A program made the translations under genes and the position numbers. DNA of 64,000 nt from CAYJLF01 sp964371055 (GTDB lineage: Bacteria; Eisenbacteria; RBG-16-71-46; CAIMUX01). Under the pieces are notes generated by a model. The model saw nothing but the letters and a program-made list of their open reading frames with translations. It searched no databases and was not told where the DNA came from. Below are positions 17,050 to 25,129 of this stretch, in pieces. The stretch lies in contig CAYJLF010000011.1 of assembly GCA_964371055.1 (NCBI GenBank), positions 62,001 to 126,000 of the forward strand. Direction: 5' to 3'. Numbering within the stretch: the stretch's first letter is position 1; every line of letters begins with the position of its first letter.

Positions 17050-18384
17050 TCAGAGACGCGGAAGGTAGGTCTCGACCTCGAACCGAGTGACCGCCAGGCG
17101 GTACTTGTCCCACTCGATCCTCTTGTTCTCGATGAACTTGGTAAAGACGTGCTCACCCAGGGCCTCGCGGACCAGGGTCGAAGTCTCCGCCAGGCCGATG
17201 GCGGAGTTGAGCGAATCGGGCAGAGTCGCGATTCCGGCGCGCGCTCTCTCCTCGGCGGTCATGTGGTAGATGTCCTCCTCCACCGGGTCGGGCAGGCGGA
17301 GGTTGTGTTTGACGCCGTCGAGCCCGGCGTGCAGGAGGACGGCGAAGGCGAGGTACGGATTGCAGGCCGGGTCGGGCGAGCGCAGCTCCACTCGGGTGGC
17401 CTTCTCCTTCTTCGGCTTGTACATCGGCACGCGGATCAGCGCGGACCGGTTGCGCTGTCCCCACGCGATGTAGACCGGCGCTTCGTAGCCCGGTACCAGG
17501 CGCTTGTAGGAGTTGACCCACTGGTTGGTCACGGCGCACATCTCGCGGGAGTGATGAAGCAGGCCGGCCATGTAGGCTTGCCCGATGGCGGAGAGGTGCC
17601 AGCGTCCTTCAGGATCGAAGAAGACGTTCGTGTCGCCGCGGAAGAGCGACTGGTGCACGTGCATGCCGCTGCCGTTCTCTCCGAAGATCGGCTTGGGCAT
17701 GAAGGTCGCGTAGACGCCCTGCTGCCGCGCGATCTCCTTCACGAGGTAGCGGTAGGTCATGCAGTCGTCCGCCATCGAGAGCGCTTCGGCGTACTTCAGG
17801 TCGATCTCGTGCTGGCTCGGCGCCACCTCGTGGTGCCCGACCTCGACGGCGACCCCCATGTCGTGCAGCGCCTGGATCGTCCGTTGCCGAAGCTCCGTCC
17901 CCAGGTCGTCCGGCACCAGGTCGAAGTAGCCGGCGCGATCGAGGGGCGTCGGATCCGTGGCGCTCGACAGGTAGAAGTACTCGAGCTCCGGCCCGACGAA
18001 GAAGGTGAAGCCGTCAGCGCGGGCCCGTTCGAGCGCGCGCCGGAGCACCCAGCGCGGATCGCCTTCGTAGGGAGTCCCGTCGGGATTGAGGATGTTGCAG
18101 ATCATGCGTCCCGCGGTTTGTCCGTCGATTTTCCAGGGGAGGAGCTGGAATGTCGAGATCTCCGGCACCGCGATCAGGTCGGATTCATAGATCCGCGCGA
18201 AGCCCTCCACGGAGGAACCGTCGAACCCGAGCCCCTCGTCCAGCGCCTCCTCGAGCTGGTGCGGCGTGATGCCGAACGACTTCAACATGCCGAGGATGTC
18301 GGTGAACCAGAGGTGAATGATCCGGACGTCGTGTTCCCGCACGAACTTGATCAGGTCGGACCTGGTGGCGATCCCATTCGCCAT
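17050..18384 (-). CDS. glnA: Glutamine synthetase, type I
   Basis: 444 residues, the length of the shorter GSI-alpha class. It joins ammonia to glutamate using ATP. Motifs: GLGFDGSSVEGFARIYESDL, VGPELEYFYLS, GVAVEVGHHEVAPSQHEIDL, NGSGMHVHQSLF and RVPMYKPKKEKATRVELR. The C-terminus (FTKFIENKRIEWDKYRLAVT) is the alpha type, and I see no adenylylation loop of the GSI-beta class, so control would be by feedback or regulators rather than GlnE. The ATG at 18384 has AAGGAGAG upstream. It follows the aldolase gene by 56 bases on the same strand. Confidence 0.96.
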   Translation of the reverse strand: MANGIATRSDLIKFVREHDVRIIHLWFTDILGMLKSFGITPHQLEEALDEGLGFDGSSVEGFARIYESDLIAVPEISTFQLLPWKIDGQTAGRMICNILNPDGTPYEGDPRWVLRRALERARADGFTFFVGPELEYFYLSSATDPTPLDRAGYFDLVPDDLGTELRQRTIQALHDMGVAVEVGHHEVAPSQHEIDLKYAEALSMADDCMTYRYLVKEIARQQGVYATFMPKPIFGENGSGMHVHQSLFRGDTNVFFDPEGRWHLSAIGQAYMAGLLHHSREMCAVTNQWVNSYKRLVPGYEAPVYIAWGQRNRSALIRVPMYKPKKEKATRVELRSPDPACNPYLAFAVLLHAGLDGVKHNLRLPDPVEEDIYHMTAEERARAGIATLPDSLNSAIGLAETSTLVREALGEHVFTKFIENKRIEWDKYRLAVTRFEVETYLPRL

Positions 18385-18440
18385 CGACGTGCTCTCCTTT
18401 CGATGAGTCCCGACCCGTCGGTCGGAGCTGGCCTCCCCGG

Positions 18441-19124
18441 TCAGGCCGGGGGCGGAGGATCGAGCGCTTCATCCCACCCCCCCGGCAGCGAAGCGCGCAA
18501 ACGTACCACATCTTCCGGGGTGAGAATCGAGGTCTTTCCGAGGCTTCGGGCGTAGAGCAGGATCCGCGCGGCATGCTCGAGCCGCTCCAGACGGAAGTAC
18601 GCTTCCTCGAGGTCCGGGCCGAAAGTCACCGCCCCGTGATTGGCCAAAAGCACGGCGTCGTGCTCCCGAATGTAGGGCAACAGGCTCCGGACGAGATCCG
18701 GAGTGCCCGGAGTCCCGTACGGGGCGACCGGCACCACCCCGAGGGTGGCGACCAACTCCGGCAGGATCGGCTGGTCCAGCGGCTCGCGGGCCACGGCAAA
18801 GGCGGTCGCCGCCGGCGGATGCGCGTGCACGACGGCGCAGACGTCCCAGCGTGCCTGGTAGGCAGCGAGGTGCATGGCGGTCTCCGAACTCGGCCGTCCG
18901 GCGCCGTGAAGGACGCGCCCCTCGCGATCGATCCGGATGACCTCGGCCTCGTGGAGGTAGCCCTTCCGGCTGCCGGACGCGGTGATGAGAAACGTGCCGT
19001 CGGGCTCGCGTACGCTGATGTTCCCGTCGTTGCTCGCGGTGAATCCTCGTCGGTCGAGCCGGCGTCCGATCTCCGCAATGAGGCGGAATCGATCCGGTGA
19101 GGGGGGCGCGGCTCCGGCTTTCAT
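18441..19124 (-). CDS. Class II aldolase/adducin family protein
   Basis: 227 residues. Family members are zinc enzymes such as L-fuculose-phosphate or L-ribulose-phosphate aldolase/epimerase. Visible motifs: FTASNDGNISVREPDG, ITASGSRKGYL, the catalytic-Glu region RPSSETAMH, the zinc site VVHAHPPAATAFA and VLLANHGAVTFG with the third His. The sugar substrate cannot be told from sequence. The ATG at 19124 overlaps the stop of the NnrDE gene (ATGA), so the two are translationally coupled. Confidence 0.9.
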   Translation of the reverse strand: MKAGAAPPSPDRFRLIAEIGRRLDRRGFTASNDGNISVREPDGTFLITASGSRKGYLHEAEVIRIDREGRVLHGAGRPSSETAMHLAAYQARWDVCAVVHAHPPAATAFAVAREPLDQPILPELVATLGVVPVAPYGTPGTPDLVRSLLPYIREHDAVLLANHGAVTFGPDLEEAYFRLERLEHAARILLYARSLGKTSILTPEDVVRLRASLPGGWDEALDPPPPA

Positions 19125-20761
19125 GGCAACAGCCGCCAGTTCCAGAATGGTGGCGGGAGCCGCCGTTCCAGACGCCCGATGGCGGCGGGAAGCGCCTCGA
19201 TCACATCGGTCGGGAGGAGCGACCGGCGCGCCCGGGGTTCGTCTTCGGCGCCTCGCTCCCAGGCAGCCACGACCTCGTCCGCCGCGGCACCGTGGAGGTA
19301 GGTCCCGACCAGGGCCGCCGCTGGGCCGGTCAATCCCTGACCCAGCAGCGCCCCGATCATGCCGGAAAGGACATCGCCCGCGCCCCCGGTCGAGAGGCCC
19401 GAGTTCCCGGTGGGATTGACGGCGACGTTGCCCTCGGGAGACGCCACGACCGTGGGCGCACCCTTCAGGACGAGCGTCACCCCCCAACGCCGTGCCCATT
19501 CGCGCGCTTGACCGACCGGATCGGACTTGAGTTGCGTGACAGGTCGACCGGTCAGGCGCGACATCTCCCCCGCGTGGGGCGTCAGGACCAGTCCGCCCGG
19601 TTCGCCCGCGGCCCGGATCTCCCGCGCGCGCGGGACCCAGCTGTCGGGTCCCCACGCCGCGAGAGCGTTCAGTCCATCCGCGTCTACGAGGAGCGGGCCG
19701 CGCCATCCTCCCAGGAGGGAGAGCACCAGCCGCTCGCACTCAGGAAACCGGCCCAGGCCCGGGCCCAGAACCAGGGCGTCCCAATCACCGAACTTCGACA
19801 GGATCGACTCGGCCGCGACGCGCAGGAGCTGCCCACTCTCTCCCTCCGGCAAGCCAAGAGTCATCGCTTCGGTGACGGCTCCCGCCGCAACCGGCTGAAG
19901 CGAGCGCGGAACCCCGATGCGGACCAGCCCGGCGCCGGTCCGGAGTGCGGCCCGCGCGGCCAAGGTCGGCGCCCCGGTGAGGCCGGGCGACCCTCCGACG
20001 ACGAGCAGCTTGCCCCAATCGCCCTTGTGCGTCCCGCCCGTCCGGCGCGGCAACAGCTCGGCCAGCTCGGCCGGCTCCGGCAGGCTCGCGGCCGCCGGCA
20101 CTGTCCGGGCGATCTCGTCCGGATATCCGAGGTCGATGACGTCGATGGGACCCGCCAGTTCCCGGCCCGGGGGGAAAAGGAGACCGAGCTTCGGATGTCC
20201 CATCGTGACCGTCCAGGCAGCGCGCACCGCCGGACCCTCCACGCGGCCGTGATCGCCGGATAGTCCGGAAGGGAGATCGACGGCGACCCGCCGGCCGGGT
20301 GCACCGTTCATCGCCTCGATCCACGCCGCTGCCGGGTCGCGGGCCGGACCGGCGAGCCCGGTCCCCAGAAGCGCATCCACGATGAGATCATCTTCACGGA
20401 GGAGAGCCAGCCGCGAGCGCTCGCGCTCCGTGCCCGCCCGCAGTCGGCAGCCCGCCCTCGCGGCCCGGCGCGCGTTCTCGGCCGCATCCCCCGCCAACGC
20501 ATCCGATCCGAGAGCGAGGACGACGTCCGGCCAGAGCCCGCGGTTCCGCAACAGACGGGCCAGCACCAAGCCATCGCCACCGTTGTTCCCCTTGCCGCAG
20601 ACGATGACGATCCGCCGCCGGTGGAGCGGACCGCCCCGCAGCAGGATCGAACGGAGGAGGCCCCGGCCGGCTCGCTCCATCAGCTCGAGGCCGGTGATCC
20701 GTCCCTGGTCGATGGTGCCGCGATCGATCGCCCGCATCTGATCGCCGGTGAGAAGCTCCAC
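19121..20761 (-). CDS. nnr: Bifunctional NAD(P)H-hydrate epimerase / dehydratase
   Basis: 546 residues, the two-domain repair enzyme for damaged NAD(P)HX. The N-terminal epimerase (YjeF_N) domain shows IVIVCGKGNNGGDGLVLARL and VAVDLPSGLSGDHG. The C-terminal ADP-dependent dehydratase (YjeF_C, ribokinase-like) domain shows VVGGSPGLTGAPTLAARAAL, LVLTPHAGEMSRLTG and NPTGNSGLSTGGAGDVLSGM. The start is GTG at 20761, eight bases after the HAD gene stop. Lies in a run of minus-strand genes: HAD, nnr, aldolase, glnA. Confidence 0.95.
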   Translation of the reverse strand: MELLTGDQMRAIDRGTIDQGRITGLELMERAGRGLLRSILLRGGPLHRRRIVIVCGKGNNGGDGLVLARLLRNRGLWPDVVLALGSDALAGDAAENARRAARAGCRLRAGTERERSRLALLREDDLIVDALLGTGLAGPARDPAAAWIEAMNGAPGRRVAVDLPSGLSGDHGRVEGPAVRAAWTVTMGHPKLGLLFPPGRELAGPIDVIDLGYPDEIARTVPAAASLPEPAELAELLPRRTGGTHKGDWGKLLVVGGSPGLTGAPTLAARAALRTGAGLVRIGVPRSLQPVAAGAVTEAMTLGLPEGESGQLLRVAAESILSKFGDWDALVLGPGLGRFPECERLVLSLLGGWRGPLLVDADGLNALAAWGPDSWVPRAREIRAAGEPGGLVLTPHAGEMSRLTGRPVTQLKSDPVGQAREWARRWGVTLVLKGAPTVVASPEGNVAVNPTGNSGLSTGGAGDVLSGMIGALLGQGLTGPAAALVGTYLHGAAADEVVAAWERGAEDEPRARRSLLPTDVIEALPAAIGRLERRLPPPFWNWRLLP

Positions 20762-20768
20762 GCGCGGT

Positions 20769-21455
20769 TCACTCCCCGCGGTTCAGGCCGTCGACGATGC
20801 CGAGCAGCTCCGCGATGTCGTCCACCTCGAAATCGGCCCCGGAATTCACCGTGCCGAACGTGTCGCCGTAGCGGGCGAAGACCGTACGCATCCCGAGTGC
20901 CTTGGCGCCGATCATGTCGCGTTCGGGCCAGTCACCGACCATGAGCACCTCGCCGGGGCTCCGCCCCAGCAATTCGAGCGCACGGCGGAAGGGCGCCGGG
21001 CTCGGCTTGCGTTGTCCGGTGTCATCGAATGTCACTACCGGGCGGAAGAGGTGCTCCAGTCCGAGATGATGCAACCGCTGCCAGGCCTGCAGCGACGGAG
21101 CGTCCGAGACGACCGCGAGCTGGCACCCGCGGCGCAGAAGCTCGACCAGGGTCGGACGCACGTGCGGGTAGAGCACGAGGTAGGTGTCGCGTACGCGCCG
21201 GTAGTGCACGATGCCGGCCGCCAGGATCTGGTTCGGAACGGAACCGAGCGTCTCGGAGAGGAAGGCATCGAAGACGCGCTGATACTCGATTCCTTCGCGG
21301 CGATAGATGGCGTCGATCCGCTCCCGGGCATCCGCCGCGCGGAGGGGGAGCCCCATGTCGATCATCCCCTCGACCGCGGCATCGATGGCCGCCGCCTTCA
21401 TCTTCATGAAGTCGGTCAGGGTGTTGTCGAGATCGAAGAGTAGAGCCCGGATCAT
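20769..21455 (-). CDS. HAD-family hydrolase
   Basis: 228 residues. HAD phosphatase with motif I LLFDLDNTLTD (nucleophile Asp near residue 8), motif II VVSDAPSLQ, motif III Lys in TGQRKPSPAPF and motif IV MVGDWPERDMIGAKALGM. The helical cap between motifs I and II is of the C1 type, as in YjjG-like nucleotidases and phosphoglycolate phosphatases. Exact substrate unknown. Followed by nnr at eight bases. Confidence 0.9.
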   Translation of the reverse strand: MIRALLFDLDNTLTDFMKMKAAAIDAAVEGMIDMGLPLRAADARERIDAIYRREGIEYQRVFDAFLSETLGSVPNQILAAGIVHYRRVRDTYLVLYPHVRPTLVELLRRGCQLAVVSDAPSLQAWQRLHHLGLEHLFRPVVTFDDTGQRKPSPAPFRRALELLGRSPGEVLMVGDWPERDMIGAKALGMRTVFARYGDTFGTVNSGADFEVDDIAELLGIVDGLNRGE

Positions 21456-21545
21456 GACCGCGCCATCCGCGTTCCGCCGCGCCCTGTCGGGCCGACTCCC
21501 GGGCCGTCGTCGACCCGGGGTGCTCCGTCTCCCGGGCCGGCTCCG

Positions 21546-21743
21546 TTACTTGGTGGAGTGGCTGATCGAACGGCCGTAGGAGATCTCGCCGTTGTCGATC
21601 CGGATGTTGAATCCACAGGTGGGATTCGTGCAGACCCAGGCCTTGAACTCGATCGGGGCGCCGTCCCGTCCGTAATCGGATAGAGGGATCAGGACTCCGT
21701 CACCGCACTTCTTGCACTCGGGAAACCGGTCTCCAAGCTCCAT
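21546..21743 (-). CDS. Small zinc-ribbon protein
   Basis: 65 residues with four cysteines: E-C-K-K-C-G-D-G near the start and W-V-C-T-N-P-T-C-G-F later, a likely zinc ribbon, followed by NIRIDNGEISYGRSI. Function unknown. The ATG at 21743 has GGAGG five bases upstream; the longer open frame begins within non-family sequence. A possible promoter lies at 21881-21909, and 21744-22022 otherwise looks empty. Confidence 0.75.
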   Translation of the reverse strand: MELGDRFPECKKCGDGVLIPLSDYGRDGAPIEFKAWVCTNPTCGFNIRIDNGEISYGRSISHSTK

Positions 21744-21880
21744 CAACCCCTCCCCCGGATCCGTGGGATCCGCGCCCCGCGAAACATCGGCGTCCCAACC
21801 ACCAGCAGCCAGCGACGACCCGCCCGGGGATGTCCCGCCCAGCGCGATCCCACCCCGCCGGTGAGGCATCCAGAGCACTG

Positions 21881-21909
21881 ATGGTCCGGAACCCCGGCAT
21901 GACTGTCAA
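21881..21909 (-). promoter_or_regulatory. Possible promoter of the zinc-ribbon gene
   Basis: Minus strand TTGACA (21909-21904), 17-base spacer, GACCAT (21886-21881). The -35 is perfect, the -10 is weak. Confidence 0.35.
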
Positions 21910-22022
21910 GCCCTTTGTCCCCGGGCTCACCCTCCGGCCCCGCCGCGACGATCGGTCGCGAGACGCCGCCCGGCCAGACGTGCCCGTCCCCCGCGTCCGG
22001 ATGCACCGGTCGGGGACCGGCC

Positions 22023-23351
22023 TCAGGTCTTCTGTTCCTTCTTCTCGGCCGCGGGAAAGAGGATGTTATTCAGAATCAACCGGTAGCCGGGGGAATTCCG
22101 GTGCAGGGAGAGCTCGGTCGGAGGATCCCCGACCTTGTGCTGGTAGTCCTCCGGGTCGTGCCCGCCGTAGAAGGTGAACGTTCCCTGGCCGTAGTTGCCG
22201 TGGATGTACTTCACCTCCTCGGTTCCTTCGGTCTCGCCCATGACGATCGTCGACTTCTTGAGCAGGCTGCGCCGGAACGAGGTGGTCTGCCCCATGAAGC
22301 CCGGCACGACATTCACGTGACACTGGGTCAACATGGTCGGAACGGGGTCTTCTTTGGCGGAAAAATCGAAGAGCGTGAAGAAGTCGGCGGCCTGCCCCCT
22401 CATCGCCGCCTCCTGCGTCATGTCGATGTCGGAGAACTCGTAGACCAGCGGATTCATCTCCAGCCTGAAGTCCTGAAACGCGAGCGCCTGTCCGTAGTCG
22501 AGCCGCTGCTGCGCCCCCGGAGCGGGTGGCGACCCGTCATACGGCACATCGACGATGTCGAGCTGCGCCGCGGAGAGCGCGATATCGTAGGAGTCGGTCG
22601 CCGAGCACATGGCGAAGAGAAAACCGCCCTGCGCCACGTACTCGCGGAGGCGCCGCGCCACCGCATGCTTGTGTTCCCACACGGTCGCAAACCCCGCGGC
22701 CCGAGCAGCCTCCTCGTAGAGCTGCTGCTGGGCGATGTACCAGGGGGCCGATCCGTAGCTGCCATAGAACTTCCCGAACTGGCCGGTGAAGTCTTCGTGA
22801 TGGAGGTGGATCCAGTCGTATTCGAAGACCGTTCCGTCCAGGACATCGGGATCCCAGATCACATCGAAGGGGATGTCGGCGTAGGTCAGGGCTAGGTTGA
22901 CCGCGTCGTCCCACGGCTCATCGTCGCTGTCAGGAGGGGCATAGATCGCGACCCGGGGGGCCTTTTCGAGCAGGACCACCTCCATGTTCGCGCCTTCGAT
23001 CTCGTCGTAGATGACGCTGGTCTCGCCGCCGCCGATGATGGCGTAGGTCACCCCCGAAACCAGGCAATCCCGCACGGCGGCGGTCGACTCCTCCAGCAGG
23101 AACGACCCGCCGCGATAGTTCAGCAGCCATTCGACGCTGCCGCCGTGATCGAGTTCGCGGTAAGCAACGCCGTACGCCTTGAGGTGATCGACCTGCGTGA
23201 GATCCATCGGGATCAGGAGTTTCGCCGCCGCCGGCCCCGCCGCCAGCAGGCCCGCCGCCGTGATCGCGAGGACGACGGACCACGATCCCCGGAAGAGAGG
23301 GTGAGCCCGCCGGGCCCCGGCCCGGCTCAGGATTCCATGCCGCGCGCTCAT
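22023..23351 (-). CDS. Exported protein of the family often labelled asparagine synthetase B
   Basis: 442 residues with a signal peptide. Close in pattern to an exported family from Bacteroidetes that databases call asparagine synthetase B: LLIPMDLTQVDHLKAYGVAY, WLLNYRGGSFLLEES, DWIHLHHEDFTGQFGKFY, FLFAMCSATDSYDIAL, YGGHDPEDYQHKVGDPPTEL and a closing SPGYRLILNNILFPA. It has no glutaminase or ATP-pyrophosphatase motif of real AsnB, so that name is probably wrong. The core looks like a ThuA/glutamine-amidotransferase-like fold. The ATG at 23351 overlaps the stop of the TPR gene (ATGA). Last gene of the DUF4159-DUF4175-TPR set. Confidence 0.85.
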   Translation of the reverse strand: MSARHGILSRAGARRAHPLFRGSWSVVLAITAAGLLAAGPAAAKLLIPMDLTQVDHLKAYGVAYRELDHGGSVEWLLNYRGGSFLLEESTAAVRDCLVSGVTYAIIGGGETSVIYDEIEGANMEVVLLEKAPRVAIYAPPDSDDEPWDDAVNLALTYADIPFDVIWDPDVLDGTVFEYDWIHLHHEDFTGQFGKFYGSYGSAPWYIAQQQLYEEAARAAGFATVWEHKHAVARRLREYVAQGGFLFAMCSATDSYDIALSAAQLDIVDVPYDGSPPAPGAQQRLDYGQALAFQDFRLEMNPLVYEFSDIDMTQEAAMRGQAADFFTLFDFSAKEDPVPTMLTQCHVNVVPGFMGQTTSFRRSLLKKSTIVMGETEGTEEVKYIHGNYGQGTFTFYGGHDPEDYQHKVGDPPTELSLHRNSPGYRLILNNILFPAAEKKEQKT

Positions 23352-25129
23352 GGGTGGTTCCTCCGGTCCGGTGCGATCCGTTCCGAACTCTCGCGAGGCT
23401 TCAGCCTCTGCAACGCGGCCCGCGCGAAGGGAGCTTCCAGCGACTCGGGGTAGCGGGTCAGGAGTTCCAGGTAGAGCGCCTGTCCCTCGCTCTCCGTCGC
23501 GGGGTCGAGGGAGAGGCGTTCCGCGACCGCGCGCAGGGCACGGGGGGCCATGCGGCTGTCGGGAAACCGCGCCCCCAGGGTGTCAGCCGCCGCACGCGCC
23601 TCGGCCACGCGGTCGAGCGTGAGCAGGAGCGAGCTCCGCTCCAGCCAGAGGTCATCCGCGGCCCGCGACGCGGGATGGGCGGCCAGCGCCTCGTCCACGA
23701 TCTGAAGACCGCGCTCCAGCCGCCCCAATCGTCGCTGGTACTCCGCTTGCGCCAGGGCGGCCAGCGGCACCCCGCTCTCATCGGTGTTCTCACCGATCCG
23801 CAGGACCCCCTCGAGGGCATCGTTGACCCAGCGTTGCCCGGGGAACGAATCGGTCAGCGCATACCAGGTATCCTGCGCCTCCTTCAGCTTCCCCTGGAAA
23901 AACAGCATCTCGCCCGCACGGTAGAGCGCCTCGGCGCGGTCGGAGGGATTCACCGCGGTCCGGGCGAGTTCCTGGTAGACCAGCGCCGCCTCGCTCGGGC
24001 GTCCGAGACGAATCTCGAGGTCGGCCATCGCCAGGCGGATCCGATCGGCGCCCCGGTTCTCCGCATCGCCCGCGCGGTTCAGCGCCGTCAGGGCGTCTCG
24101 ATATCCGCCGATCGCATCCTCCGGACGGTTGAGCGGCCCCGCCAGCAGCTCGGCCCGCTCCACCTGCGCCGCCAGGCCGATCCCCTCCCGCCGGATCGCT
24201 TCGTCATAGGCGGCCAGTGCCTCCGCCGGCCGGCCAAGTCCGCGCAAAGCCTGGGCCCGCAGGAGGAGCACCTGGTCCTGCAGCGTCACCGGGATCTCCC
24301 GGGCCAGAAGGCGTTCGTAGGCCAAAAGCGCTGCCTCCGTGAGCCCCTTGTCGTGCGCCGTCCGCGCGAAGCGCAGAAGCAGGCGCCCCTGGGCCTTGCG
24401 TTCGCGATCGAGGTCGCCGGCCTCGTCGACCGCCCGGAGCGCCTCGCCCTGGTGGAGTCGTGCGATGATCAGGATTTCACGGAGACGCGGGTCGTCGGGC
24501 CGCTTGCGCATCGCCTCTTCCAGCGCGCGGATCGCCTCGGGACCGACACCGTCCGTGCGGACGAGCGACTCCACCTCGTCCGCGACCCACGCATCGGCTC
24601 GATCGACCCGGACGAGATACTCGAGACAGACCTCGAGAGCGGCTTTAAGGTCGCCCAGCCCCCGGTGCAGGCGCTGCAGTTCCACCAGCGGCAACGACGG
24701 ATCGGCCCACGTATCCGCCGCCCGACGGAAGACCGAGGCCGCCTCCTCGCGCTGGTCCATCGATTCGAGAGTCCGTCCCAACGCCTCGATCACCCTCCAT
24801 TCCTGCGGGTGCGCCGCGGCCAGCTCGCGCAGCTTGCGCAGGCCGTCCTCGACCCGGCCGCCGCGGAGGAGGCTCTGCGCCTCCTGCAGTCCGAGCGTCA
24901 CCGGGTCCGACGCGCGGACTCGTCGCGGCGTCTCGGAGATCACCGGCCGGCGTTGCTCGGGAACGGGGCGGTCCCGGGTCACGCCCGGCGATGGAGCCTG
25001 CTCCTGGGCGACGGCCTCCGCCGCCATCGGCCACGTCGGCAGGGCGAAGAAGAGCACCACCCCGATGCGAACGGCCGTCAGGCCGGCGATCCGACGGACG
25101 CGCCGGACCGAAGGACGGCGCCGCCTCAC
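23348..25129 (-). CDS. Exported TPR-repeat protein
   Basis: 593 residues. Signal peptide within the first 42 residues (AVRIGVVLFFALPTWPMAAE). The rest is a helical solenoid of TPR units, for example GLRKLRELAAAHPQEWRVIE, LLRFARTAHDKGLTEAALLA and LYRAGEMLFFQGKLKEAQ. It probably scaffolds other envelope proteins in the periplasm. The start is GTG at 25129 overlapping the stop of the DUF4175 gene (GTGA), and its own stop overlaps the next start, so the three are tightly coupled. Confidence 0.85.
   Translation of the reverse strand: MRRRRPSVRRVRRIAGLTAVRIGVVLFFALPTWPMAAEAVAQEQAPSPGVTRDRPVPEQRRPVISETPRRVRASDPVTLGLQEAQSLLRGGRVEDGLRKLRELAAAHPQEWRVIEALGRTLESMDQREEAASVFRRAADTWADPSLPLVELQRLHRGLGDLKAALEVCLEYLVRVDRADAWVADEVESLVRTDGVGPEAIRALEEAMRKRPDDPRLREILIIARLHQGEALRAVDEAGDLDRERKAQGRLLLRFARTAHDKGLTEAALLAYERLLAREIPVTLQDQVLLLRAQALRGLGRPAEALAAYDEAIRREGIGLAAQVERAELLAGPLNRPEDAIGGYRDALTALNRAGDAENRGADRIRLAMADLEIRLGRPSEAALVYQELARTAVNPSDRAEALYRAGEMLFFQGKLKEAQDTWYALTDSFPGQRWVNDALEGVLRIGENTDESGVPLAALAQAEYQRRLGRLERGLQIVDEALAAHPASRAADDLWLERSSLLLTLDRVAEARAAADTLGARFPDSRMAPRALRAVAERLSLDPATESEGQALYLELLTRYPESLEAPFARAALQRLKPRESSERIAPDRRNHP

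Noticed and set aside
22023..23351. True asparagine synthetase
   Set aside because: No N-terminal Cys glutaminase motif and no ATP-binding SGGxDS motif; it has a signal peptide instead.
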